The notes below the pieces were generated by a model. The model made no database searches. It saw only the letters and a program-made list of their open reading frames with translations, and had not been told where the DNA came from. The position numbers were made by a program, and so were the translations under genes. A stretch of 64,000 bases of DNA from contig NZ_JACJVO010000031.1 of assembly GCF_014212055.1 (NCBI RefSeq), forward strand, positions 62,001 to 126,000, read 5' to 3'. The DNA is from Cohnella zeiphila (lineage in GTDB: Bacteria > Bacillota > Bacilli > Paenibacillales > Paenibacillaceae). This document shows positions 24,246 through 32,005 of this stretch, piece by piece. The stretch's first letter is position 1. Every line of letters begins with the position of its first letter.

Positions 24246-25259
24246 ATGAAAGCATATTGGATCGAGGGCGGTTTCGGATTTGACCATATAAAAGAGACGG
24301 ATAGGCCGATTCCGTCGCCTGGGCCGGGGCAAGCGCTCATTCGCATGAAAGCCGTATCGCTGAACTCGCGGGACATCGGGGTTATCGAAGGGTTTTACGA
24401 GCCGCGCCGCACGAAGCCGCTGATTCCGGTGTCGGACGGCGTCGGGGAAGTCGTCGCTTTGGGGGAAGGAGCTTCCAAGTTCCGGGTCGGAGAGCGCGTG
24501 GCCGCCATCTTCACCCAGAGCTGGACGGTGGGAGAACCGACGCAGGCGAATTGGACGTCGACGCTGGGCAGCCCGCTGGACGGTCTGCTCGCGGAGTACG
24601 CCGTGCTTTCGGAGGATGGGCTCGTCCGCGTGCCGGAGCACCTGACCGACGAAGAAGCCGCGGCCCTTCCTTGCGCCGGCGTGACGGCATGGCATGCGAT
24701 CGTCGAGGAAGGCAAAGTCGGGGCGGGAGATACGGTCGTCGTGCAGGGGACGGGAGGGGTGTCCCTGTTCGCCCTTCAATTCGCCAAGCTCCAAGGGGCT
24801 CGGGTCATCGTCGCGTCGGGCAGCGACGAGAAGCTGGAGCGCGCGAAGTCCTTGGGCGCCGATTACGGCATCAACTATAAGCGAACCCCGGATTGGGACC
24901 GGGCCGTGCTGGAATATACCGGCGGAACGGGAGCGGATCATATCGTGGACGTAGGCGGCGGCACTACGCTAAACCGGTCCGTCTCGGCGCTGAAGGTCGG
25001 CGGACAGATCAGCATCGTCGGCATCCTGTCGGGTTCCGCCGTGGAGGATTTCGCGATCGTTCCCGCCATCATCCGCAAAGCCAGGCTTCAGGCGATCAAC
25101 GTCGGCAGCCGCGCCATGTTCGAGAAGATGAATCTGGCGATCGCGCAGCACCGGCTGCGGCCGGTCATCGACCGCACTTTCCCCTTCGAGCGGTCCCTGG
25201 AAGCCCTCCGTCATTTGGCATCCGGCTCCTACTTCGGCAAGATCTGCATCTCGTTCTGA
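24246..25259 (+). CDS. Zinc-free NAD(P)-dependent alcohol/quinone reductase (MDR family)
   Basis: A 337-residue MDR enzyme. Start ATG 24246 with GAAGGAG at 24232-24238. The N-terminal catalytic domain (MKAVSLNSRDIGVIEGFY) lacks the zinc-binding GHE and has PVSDGVGEVVALG; the coenzyme loop is VQGTGGVSLFALQFAKL near residue 170. It is the divergent partner of the HxlR regulator, suggesting a role in detoxifying electrophiles or quinones. Length is typical of the YogA-like subgroup. Confidence 0.9.
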   Translation: MKAYWIEGGFGFDHIKETDRPIPSPGPGQALIRMKAVSLNSRDIGVIEGFYEPRRTKPLIPVSDGVGEVVALGEGASKFRVGERVAAIFTQSWTVGEPTQANWTSTLGSPLDGLLAEYAVLSEDGLVRVPEHLTDEEAAALPCAGVTAWHAIVEEGKVGAGDTVVVQGTGGVSLFALQFAKLQGARVIVASGSDEKLERAKSLGADYGINYKRTPDWDRAVLEYTGGTGADHIVDVGGGTTLNRSVSALKVGGQISIVGILSGSAVEDFAIVPAIIRKARLQAINVGSRAMFEKMNLAIAQHRLRPVIDRTFPFERSLEALRHLASGSYFGKICISF

Positions 25260-25270
25260 ATCGCATCAAA

Positions 25271-25310
25271 CAAAACCGGCCGGAGAAATTCCCGAGAGAA
25301 CTCTCCGGCC
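25271..25310 (-). terminator. Terminator of the glutamate dehydrogenase gene
   Basis: GGCCGGAGA pairs with TCTCCGGCC around a 15-base loop, and the minus strand continues GGTTTTG. It begins seven bases after the gdhA stop. Confidence 0.72.
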
Positions 25311-25316
25311 CGCGAC

Positions 25317-26690
25317 TTATACGATGCCCTGCAGAACCATGGCGTCCGCGACCTTCAGGAAGCCGGCGATATTGGCGCCTGCCACCAGGTTGCCGGATAC
25401 GCCGTACTCTTCGGCCGCTTGCACGCTGTTTTCATATATATTTTTCATAATCGTGTGCAGTTTCGCGTCCACCTCTTCGAAGGTCCAGGACGTTCTCATG
25501 CTGTTCTGGGCCATCTCCAGCGCGGATACCGCGACGCCGCCCGCATTGGCGGCCTTGGCCGGACCGAACAGCACGCGGTGGTTCAGGAACACTTCGACGG
25601 CTTCCAGCGTCGACGGCATGTTCGCGCCTTCGCCGACCGCCCGAACTCCGCCCGCAACGAGCTTGCGGGCCGCCTCTCCGTCGATCTCGTTCTGCGTCGC
25701 GCACGGCAGCGCGATGTCGCAAGGGATGGACCAGATGCCCTCGCACCCTTCCGTATAGACCGCTTGCGGATGCTTGTCGACGTATTCGCGGATCCGCTTG
25801 CGCTCCACTTCCTTCAGCCGCTTCACCGTCTCGATGTGGATGCCTTCCGGATCGTAAATGTAGCCGTCGGAATCGCTGCAGGCGACGACCTTCGCTCCCA
25901 GCTGCGCCGCCTTCTCCATCGCATAGATGGAGACGTTGCCCGAGCCGGAGACGACAACCGTGCTGCCGTGGAAGCTCAACCCTTTGTACTTCAGCATCTC
26001 GTTTACGAAATAGACGCAGCCGTAGCCGGTCGCTTCCGTCCGGGTCAGGCTGCCGCCGTAACCGACGCCCTTGCCCGTGAGTACTCCGGCTTCATGGCCG
26101 CCGCGAATTCTCTTGTACTGCCCGAACATATAGCCGATCTCCCGCGCCCCGACGCCGATATCGCCGGCCGGAACGTCCGCGTCGGGCCCGATGTACTTGT
26201 ACAGCTCGGTCATGAAGCTCTGCGTGAACCGCATGATCTCTCCGTCCGACTTGCCCTTCGGGTCGAAGTCGGAACCGCCTTTGCCGCCGCCGATCGGCTG
26301 CCCGGTCAAGGCGTTCTTGAAAATCTGCTCGAAGCCCAAAAACTTGATGATGCTGGCGTTCACCGTCGGGTGGAAACGCAGACCGCCCTTGTACGGGCCG
26401 ATCGCGCTGTTGAACTGCACGCGGAACCCGCGGTTGACCCTGATCTTCCCTTCGTCGTCCACCCACGGAACGCGGAACTGGACGAACCGTTCCGGCTCGA
26501 CAACCCGCTCCAGAATGCCAAGTTCCCGATACTTGGGATGCTTGGCGAATACGGGCAGGAGGGAATCGAGGATCTCCTTTACCGCTTGATGGAACTCGCT
26601 CTCGTTCGGATTGCGCCTCACGACGGTCTCGTAAACGGACTGCACATACTGGGCCGCTGCGGCCTGCTGATCTGACGTTAACGTGGTCAA
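25317..26690 (-). CDS. gdhA: NADP-specific glutamate dehydrogenase
   Basis: A 457-residue GDH: 2-oxoglutarate + NH3 + NADPH to glutamate. The substrate-binding glycine/lysine set (NSAIGPYKGGLRFHP, GGGKGGSDFDPKGKSD) and the coenzyme loop VVSGSGNVSIYAMEKA are intact. The best start is TTG at 26690, with GAGAGGAG eight bases before it, giving MTTLTSDQQ and a length matching the family. Two further upstream in-frame ATGs at 26711 and 26738 lack ribosome sites. Single-gene unit with a promoter at 26749-26777 and a terminator at 25271-25310. Confidence 0.95.
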   Translation of the reverse strand: MTTLTSDQQAAAAQYVQSVYETVVRRNPNESEFHQAVKEILDSLLPVFAKHPKYRELGILERVVEPERFVQFRVPWVDDEGKIRVNRGFRVQFNSAIGPYKGGLRFHPTVNASIIKFLGFEQIFKNALTGQPIGGGKGGSDFDPKGKSDGEIMRFTQSFMTELYKYIGPDADVPAGDIGVGAREIGYMFGQYKRIRGGHEAGVLTGKGVGYGGSLTRTEATGYGCVYFVNEMLKYKGLSFHGSTVVVSGSGNVSIYAMEKAAQLGAKVVACSDSDGYIYDPEGIHIETVKRLKEVERKRIREYVDKHPQAVYTEGCEGIWSIPCDIALPCATQNEIDGEAARKLVAGGVRAVGEGANMPSTLEAVEVFLNHRVLFGPAKAANAGGVAVSALEMAQNSMRTSWTFEEVDAKLHTIMKNIYENSVQAAEEYGVSGNLVAGANIAGFLKVADAMVLQGIV

Positions 26691-26748
26691 TTCGACTGCT
26701 CCTCTCGACATTTGCACTTCATGCACGAAAATTTGCATTAATAACCTA

Positions 26749-26777
26749 ATTTAAACGAACTAGTAAGGAAACTTCAA
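26749..26777 (-). promoter_or_regulatory. Likely sigma-A promoter of gdhA
   Basis: On the minus strand TTGAAG (26777-26772), a 17-base spacer and TTAAAT (26754-26749) form a -35/-10 pair. This leaves a leader of about 55 bases before the TTG start. Confidence 0.5.
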
Positions 26778-26801
26778 GAATAAATTTTGTGAAAGTTCCA
26801 C

Positions 26802-26828
26802 AAAAAAACCCCGCCTTCGCAGGCGGGG
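26802..26828 (-). terminator. Terminator of the ddh gene
   Basis: CCCCGCCT and AGGCGGGG pair with a TCGC-type loop; the minus strand ends with seven T residues. Eight bases after the ddh stop. Confidence 0.92.
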
Positions 26829-26836
26829 CAGAAGTT

Positions 26837-27823
26837 TTATAACAATTCTCGACGAAGTTCCTCGGGCGATTTGGGGGACAGATAGCCGAGCGGAATGTCG
26901 AACACGGTCTTGGCGCCCGTCGCGCCTTCCTTGCTCAGCCGGTAAGCCGCCCGGGCATACGCGACGAGCACGCTGGCCGTAAACTCCGGATTGCTCTCCA
27001 GCTTCAAGCCGAATTCGACGATCTGCTTGGTACCTTCTCCGGTCGTTCCGCTGCGGATGACGAAGCCGCCATGAGGCATTCCGGCGTGCTCCGAGCGAAG
27101 CTGCTCTTCGGTAATGAAAGTGACCGTCGTATCGTAATCCGAGAAGTAGTTCGGCATCGTCACGATCGCCTCGCGAATCCGATCCTGATCCGCTCCTTCT
27201 TCGGCCACGACGAAGCATTGCCGAAGGTGCTTCTCGCGCGTGGACAGCTCCGGCGTCTCGCCCGACCGGATCCGGTCGATGACGCTTTGCACGGGAACGG
27301 TATACTGAACGCCCGCCTTGACTCCCGGCACGCGGCGGATCGCATCGGAATGGCCCTGGCTGACCCCTTTGCCCCAGAACGTATAGTCCTTGCCTTCCGG
27401 AAGAATGGCTCCGGCCAGCAGCCGGTTCAGCGAGAACAGACCCGGATCCCATCCCGTCGAGATGACGCTCAGATGGCCGCCTTGCTTGGCTGCGGCGTCT
27501 ACCGTGCCGAAAAACCCGGGAATGTTGGCATGGGTGTCGAAGCTGTCGACCGTATTAAACATTCGGGCGAATACGGGGGTTTGCTCCGGAAGGTCCGTCG
27601 CGGAGCCTCCGCACATAATCATGACGTCGATGCTGCCTTTGTATTGCTCGGCCGCCGAGACGTGCTCGAAGCGCAAGCCTGCCGCTTCCGAGTTCATTTG
27701 TTCGGGCTGCCTGCGGGTGAACACGGCCGCCAGCTCGAAATCGGGGTTCTGGGCGAGCGCCTTTTGGACGCCTTTGCCAAGATTGCCGTAGCCGACGATG
27801 GCCGCTTTTATTTTGCTGCTCAT
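26837..27823 (-). CDS. ddh: meso-Diaminopimelate dehydrogenase
   Basis: A 328-residue NADPH enzyme that aminates tetrahydrodipicolinate directly to meso-DAP for lysine and peptidoglycan. The coenzyme loop is VGYGNLGKGVQKAL; the conserved MCGGSATDLPEQ, DTHANIPGFFG and STGWDPGLFS segments identify the family. The ATG at 27823 is preceded by GAGGAGG. It is the one-step route found in some Bacillota and in Corynebacterium, often besides a full acetylase or succinylase route. Single gene between a dyad-rich upstream region and its own terminator. Confidence 0.95.
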   Translation of the reverse strand: MSSKIKAAIVGYGNLGKGVQKALAQNPDFELAAVFTRRQPEQMNSEAAGLRFEHVSAAEQYKGSIDVMIMCGGSATDLPEQTPVFARMFNTVDSFDTHANIPGFFGTVDAAAKQGGHLSVISTGWDPGLFSLNRLLAGAILPEGKDYTFWGKGVSQGHSDAIRRVPGVKAGVQYTVPVQSVIDRIRSGETPELSTREKHLRQCFVVAEEGADQDRIREAIVTMPNYFSDYDTTVTFITEEQLRSEHAGMPHGGFVIRSGTTGEGTKQIVEFGLKLESNPEFTASVLVAYARAAYRLSKEGATGAKTVFDIPLGYLSPKSPEELRRELL

Positions 27824-27876
27824 AGGAATCCTCCTCTGTATCGGATAATGGGTCGTCGATGGTTTCAACAGATATT

Positions 27877-27906
27877 AGTATATCTATACTTTACATGGGG
27901 TGTAAA
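27877..27906. promoter_or_regulatory. Tandem inverted repeats upstream of ddh
   Basis: AGTATA-TC-TATACT (27877-27890) directly adjoins TTTACA-TGGGG-TGTAAA (27890-27906). They lie about 55-80 bases before the ddh start, in the 150-base gap after the kinase stop. No regulator gene adjoins that clearly binds them. Confidence 0.5.
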
Positions 27907-27974
27907 CTATTTCGTTGTGAAAAATCGACAAAAACCATCGCAACCAAGCCTCAAGCAGGAAAGATTCGGCTCCC

Positions 27975-29333
27975 CTACGCAGCCCGAGGGAAGCTGAGCG
28001 AGATGACGGCCCCGCCCGCCGCCCGGTTGCTCGCCGTGATCCGCCCGCCGCACCGTTCGACGATCGCGCGCGAAATGGCCAGGCCAAGCCCGGTTTCTCC
28101 ATCCTTGCCTTTGACGAACCGGTGGAACAGATAGGGCAGCAGGCCGTCCGGGATTCCCTTCCCGTCGTCGGCGACGGTGAGAAGGACCTGGCCGCTCTCG
28201 ATCGCGGCTTCGATGACGATGGTCTCTTTCGCATAGCGCGCCGCGTTCGACAGAACGTTCAGCAGCGCCTGCAGCAGCTTGTCCCGGTCGGCCTGCACGA
28301 CAAGCCCCTGCGTCTGTGCCGCACCGCGGTATATCGTTCGAAGGCTCAGCCCCTTGGCGGCCAGAAGCGGGTTCATGCGCTCGATCGCCTCCGTGACGAT
28401 CTCCCGGATGGCGACCGCGGAGGTCTGGAAGATATCCTCTTCGCTGTCCAGCTTGGCCAGAAGCGTCATCTCCGTGACGATCTTCGTCAACCGGCCGCTC
28501 TCGCTTAAGATAATGTCCAGCCCCTTGCGCGAGCTTTCCCCTTCGAATACGCCGTCCCGGATTCCCTCTGCGTAGCCGGCGATCGACATGAGCGGCGTCT
28601 TCAGCTCGTGGGATGCGTTCTGGAAAAACTGCTTTTGCGCGCGGCTATACCGGTCCAGTTCTCCGGCAAGCTCATGTACGGCCCGCGACACAGCCCCGAT
28701 CTCCCCGCCTGCCTTCACGAGGGCAACTTCGCCGAATTGCCGCTCCCGCACTTTTTTCAGCTCTTCCCGCAGCTTCGCCAAAGGAAGGATCAGTCTCCGC
28801 GTGATCAGGACGCTGAGCAGGAGCGCCACGATGCCGCCGACCCCCAGCACGATCAGCAGCCGGCCCATCAGTTCCCGCTCGATCGCCTTGACTTTGCTGA
28901 CCGGCGTCAGCAGCGTCAGCGTCCCTTGCGGAACTGTGCTGACGCTGGCGATATAGCTGCCGCTATTGCCGGTCGTAATCTCCTTCAGCGTAGAGGATGC
29001 CATCGTCCCCTGCAACGCGCCCGCCTTGGCGGCCGTCAACGTGGACGCGGTGCTCTTCAGCACTTGGCCTTGCGTATCCACGAGATAGGCTTCCACGTCT
29101 AAGGGAACCGCAAGCGCGGCCTCCAGGGAGGAGGCGGTGCTTGCGGTTCCCGCCGTCTGGCTGGCTTGCAGGCTCAGCGTCGAGGCCACCGTCGTCCCGA
29201 TCGAGCGCAGCTCCTGCCTCTGCGACACCATGAAGTGATCCATCAGCACGAAATGAATGAGTACGGCCGCCACTCCCAGCACGACGACCAGAAGCAGACC
29301 GAACGCCAAATTAATCTGATGCAGCAGTTTCAT
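27975..29333 (-). CDS. Sensor histidine kinase, EnvZ/PhoR-type (HisKA)
   Basis: A 452-residue transmembrane kinase. Spans near residues 8-30 and 158-178 flank an about 125-residue extracellular sensor region; a HAMP linker (residues about 180-235) leads to the H box QNASHELKTPLMSIAGYAEG. The ATPase shows N box LLNVLSNAARYA, G1 VADDGKGIP and F/G2 FHRFVKGKDGETGLGLAI. Start ATG 29333 overlaps the OmpR-type gene by 23 bases. Its sensor is Ser/Thr/Ala-rich with no recognised ligand domain. Confidence 0.93.
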   Translation of the reverse strand: MKLLHQINLAFGLLLVVVLGVAAVLIHFVLMDHFMVSQRQELRSIGTTVASTLSLQASQTAGTASTASSLEAALAVPLDVEAYLVDTQGQVLKSTASTLTAAKAGALQGTMASSTLKEITTGNSGSYIASVSTVPQGTLTLLTPVSKVKAIERELMGRLLIVLGVGGIVALLLSVLITRRLILPLAKLREELKKVRERQFGEVALVKAGGEIGAVSRAVHELAGELDRYSRAQKQFFQNASHELKTPLMSIAGYAEGIRDGVFEGESSRKGLDIILSESGRLTKIVTEMTLLAKLDSEEDIFQTSAVAIREIVTEAIERMNPLLAAKGLSLRTIYRGAAQTQGLVVQADRDKLLQALLNVLSNAARYAKETIVIEAAIESGQVLLTVADDGKGIPDGLLPYLFHRFVKGKDGETGLGLAISRAIVERCGGRITASNRAAGGAVISLSFPRAA

Positions 29334-30051
29334 GGATATCCCCTCCGTTCCATCTCAAGCGATAGCCATGCCCCCATACCGCCTCGACCGGCAGCGGATC
29401 GATTTTTTTCCGAAGCCGCTTGATCAGATGGTCCACCGCCCGGTCGCTCCCGTAATAATCGTCCCCCCAGACCAGAACGAGCAGCTCCTCTCTCGTAAAA
29501 GCCCGGTTCGGATGCTCCGCGAACACTTTGAGCAGCGAGAATTCCTTAAACGTCAAATCCGCCTCTTCTCCGCCCTGGAAAACGCGCCGTTCCTCCGGCA
29601 GAATCCGCAGCGTCCCGACCTGGAGGACGGCGTGCTCCGCCGACTCCGCGGAGCCGGCTTCCGGCTCTCCCGCGCTCCGCAGCCTGTACCACCGCTGAAG
29701 CTGGCGCTTCACCCGGGCGACCAGCTCGCGGGGGCTGAACGGCTTGACGAGATAGTCGTCGCTCCCGAGCTCGAGGCCCAGGATCTTGTCCACCTCGCTG
29801 TCTTTCGCCGAGATCATGATGATGGGCACTTCCGCCTCATACCGGATTCGCCGGCACAACTCATACCCATCCATGCCGGGCAGCATAATGTCCAGCACCC
29901 ACAGGTCGGGAGGGGCGCTGCGCCAGAGCTTCCACGCTTCCTCTGCGTTCCCGAGCCCGATCGTGCGGTAATTTTCCCGATTCAAATAGGCTTCGACCAA
30001 ATTCCGTATGTTCAAATCGTCGTCCACGACGGCAATCGTATAGTCGCTCAT
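29311..30051 (-). CDS. OmpR/PhoB-type response regulator
   Basis: A 246-residue regulator. Receiver domain: VVDDDLNIR, phospho-Asp in LWVLDIMLPGMDG (about residue 53) and Lys in DDYLVKPFSP (about 103). The winged-helix output begins around residue 145 (LRILPEERRVFQGGEEADLTFKEFSLLKVF) and ends with GHGYRLRW. The ATG at 30051 has GGGAGG eleven bases upstream; a much longer in-frame extension is spurious. It is transcribed with the histidine kinase and is divergent from the Ala-rich secreted protein. Confidence 0.94.
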   Translation of the reverse strand: MSDYTIAVVDDDLNIRNLVEAYLNRENYRTIGLGNAEEAWKLWRSAPPDLWVLDIMLPGMDGYELCRRIRYEAEVPIIMISAKDSEVDKILGLELGSDDYLVKPFSPRELVARVKRQLQRWYRLRSAGEPEAGSAESAEHAVLQVGTLRILPEERRVFQGGEEADLTFKEFSLLKVFAEHPNRAFTREELLVLVWGDDYYGSDRAVDHLIKRLRKKIDPLPVEAVWGHGYRLRWNGGDIHETAASD

Positions 30052-30085
30052 GCGGAGATAACCTCCCGGTTCCGGATCTGCCATC

Positions 30086-30095
30086 ATTATAGCAA
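30086..30095 (-). promoter_or_regulatory. Extended -10 promoter element of the two-component operon
   Basis: The minus strand reads TTGCTATAAT, an extended -10 (TGn-TATAAT), ending 35 bases before the response-regulator start. A weak -35 match lies around 30109-30114. Confidence 0.45.
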
Positions 30096-30213
30096 GTCCA
30101 TATCGCGGAAAAGCCCGTGCCATCGTTTTTCCACAATTCCACCAACGGCCTGCCATTCTTCCGCGATAGGATAGGAGCCGTAAGAACAATCGAATCCGAT
30201 AGGAGAGTGCCTT

Positions 30214-30915
30214 ATGCCAAGCAAAAGCATCGCAACCAAGATCGCCGCCATTACCCTCGCGCTGTCCGCCGTCGCCAGCCCGCTCGCTGCCAACGCGGCA
30301 AGCGGACCGCTCGCCGACCGTTACGCCGCGGGCCAATCCGCAGCTTCGAGCACCGCGGTCTCGATCGCCCCTGCGATCCGACTGGCCGACCCGCTCGAGC
30401 TCGCCAAGCAATACGCTCCGGATACCGTCCCGGAATGGGAAAAGGCGCTCGCCGCCTTCAACTCGCTGACCAAGAGCGCCGCCGTGCTGACGATAAGCGA
30501 ATCCGCCGAGGGTTTGAAAAGCGGCACGTTCCAAACGGTTGCGGCCGTTAAGCTTTCACCCGCCGATATCAAGCCGGGGTCCGCGACTTTGAAGGCCGTT
30601 CCGATCGGTCAAGCTCAAGCCTTGAAAGCCGGAATCGTGTCCCAAGGCGAGATTAAGGCGTTGAAGCTCTCCGCCTCGCAAGCCGCCGTTCCGGGAACCG
30701 CCGCAACGTTGACCAAGGCGGATGCGGTCGGGCTTCCAGCCGGGCAAACTGCCGTCACGACGGCTGCGGCTGCTCAGCCAGGCCCTCTCTTCCAAGCCCG
30801 GATCGACCTGGGCAAGACGGCCGAATCCAAAGATGCGGAAGCGATCCGGCAATCGCTGGCCAAGCTGCTGAAGCTGTACCAAGCGGAGATCGAGGAACTT
30901 CAAGACGGCAAGTGA
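30214..30915 (+). CDS. Secreted Ala/Lys/Thr-rich protein of unknown function
   Basis: A 233-residue exported protein. A signal peptide covers about residues 1-29 (basic N-terminus, hydrophobic core, cleavage after AANA). The mature part is low in aromatic residues and Cys and rich in Ala, Lys, Ser; a helical tail ends KLLKLYQAEIEELQDGK. No known domain recognised. It starts at ATG 30214 with a GGAGAG ribosome site and is followed by a strong terminator. It is divergent from the OmpR/histidine-kinase operon, so it may be a target of that system; this is inference from position only. Confidence 0.82.
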   Translation: MPSKSIATKIAAITLALSAVASPLAANAASGPLADRYAAGQSAASSTAVSIAPAIRLADPLELAKQYAPDTVPEWEKALAAFNSLTKSAAVLTISESAEGLKSGTFQTVAAVKLSPADIKPGSATLKAVPIGQAQALKAGIVSQGEIKALKLSASQAAVPGTAATLTKADAVGLPAGQTAVTTAAAAQPGPLFQARIDLGKTAESKDAEAIRQSLAKLLKLYQAEIEELQDGK

Positions 30916-30949
30916 GATAGATTAAAAAAAGGTTAGAACGAACGATAGC

Positions 30950-30997
30950 AAAGCAAAGCAAGGCTGCTGCATCGCCCAGCCTTGCTTTTGCTTTTGT
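30950..30997 (+). terminator. Terminator after the secreted-protein gene
   Basis: AAAGCAAAGCAAGGCTG pairs with CAGCCTTGCTTTTGCTTT (one bulged base), then runs into further T residues. The 100 bases after it lead to the pentapeptide-protein gene. Confidence 0.85.
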
Positions 30998-31094
30998 TTT
31001 GCCCAGCTCTGTAAACCAACAGACAGCATGCGGACACGCCCCAGTTGAAAATGGTATGCTAGTAGACAGCCATCAATCAAAAAGGGGATCCGCC

Positions 31095-31949
31095 ATGCCT
31101 GAGAATCATTCGTCGCCCCGCTCCGCTCTGCGGGCCGACTGCGACAAGTGCTTCGGCCTGTGCTGCGTTGCGCTGCCTTTCGCGGCATCGTCAGATTTCG
31201 CAATGGATAAAGCGGGCGGAACGCCCTGTCATCATTTGCAAGCGAATTTTCGCTGCGGCATTCATACGGAATTGAGAGCGCGGGGATTCCGCGGATGCAC
31301 GGTTTTCGACTGCTTCGGAGCCGGACAGAAAGTCTCGCAGACGACGTTCGCCGGGCGAGACTGGAGACAAGCTCCCGAAACGGCGAAAAGGATGTTCGAC
31401 GTACTCCCGATCATGAGGCAGCTTCACGAGCTGCTCTGGTATTTGAGCGAAGCGCTCGAATTCGAAGCCGCCCGGCCGATCCGGGACGAGCTCGGCTCGA
31501 CGTTGGCCGAGACGGAACGGCTCACCCTGCTCGATGCCGAATCGCTCCTCGAATTGGACGTCGCGGCGCATCGGGCGGAGGTCAACCGCCTGCTTTTGCA
31601 AGCCAGCGAACTCGCCCGCGGTGAAGCGCTGAAGAAGGAGAAGAACCCGCCGAAGTGGCGAAAAGGAATCGGCCGCGGCGCGGACCTGATCGGCGCCAAG
31701 TTAAAAGGGGCCGATCTACGGCACGCCAACCTGAGAGGAGCCTACCTGATCGCATCCGACCTGAGAGGGGCCGACCTGCGGGGAGCCGATCTGATCGGAG
31801 CGGACCTGCGAGACGCCGATTTGAGCGGCGCCGATCTCACCGGCAGCCTGTTCCTGACCCAGGCGCAGCTGGACTCGGCGAAGGGCGACGTTGCGACCAA
31901 GCTGCCCCCTTCTCTTACTCGGCCGGCCCACTGGGACATTCGAGGCTGA
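31095..31949 (+). CDS. Cys-rich protein with C-terminal pentapeptide repeats
   Basis: A 284-residue protein with two parts. Residues about 16-75 hold eight or more Cys in pairs (CDKCFGLCC, then CHH, CGIH, GCTVFDCFG), resembling a YkgJ-type metal-binding region. After a helical linker, about residues 190-250 form roughly eleven consecutive A(D/N)LXX pentapeptides (ADLIG, ADLRG, ADLSG and variants), a right-handed beta helix. Pentapeptide proteins often mimic DNA and protect gyrase or serve as scaffolds. The combination is also seen in a hypothetical Bacillota family. Start ATG 31095 with AAAGGGG upstream. Function unknown. Confidence 0.85.
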   Translation: MPENHSSPRSALRADCDKCFGLCCVALPFAASSDFAMDKAGGTPCHHLQANFRCGIHTELRARGFRGCTVFDCFGAGQKVSQTTFAGRDWRQAPETAKRMFDVLPIMRQLHELLWYLSEALEFEAARPIRDELGSTLAETERLTLLDAESLLELDVAAHRAEVNRLLLQASELARGEALKKEKNPPKWRKGIGRGADLIGAKLKGADLRHANLRGAYLIASDLRGADLRGADLIGADLRDADLSGADLTGSLFLTQAQLDSAKGDVATKLPPSLTRPAHWDIRG

Positions 31950-31986
31950 AAAAACAAGCTGACGCCGCAAATTGCGGCGTCAGCTT
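31950..31986 (-). terminator. Terminator of the SLH protein gene
   Basis: AAGCTGACGCCGCAA pairs perfectly with TTGCGGCGTCAGCTT (15-base stem, single-base loop); the minus strand continues with T6. It also lies just after the pentapeptide-protein stop, so it may work in both directions. Confidence 0.9.
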
Positions 31987-32005
31987 GCAGGTTAGGTTGC
32001 TTTTT

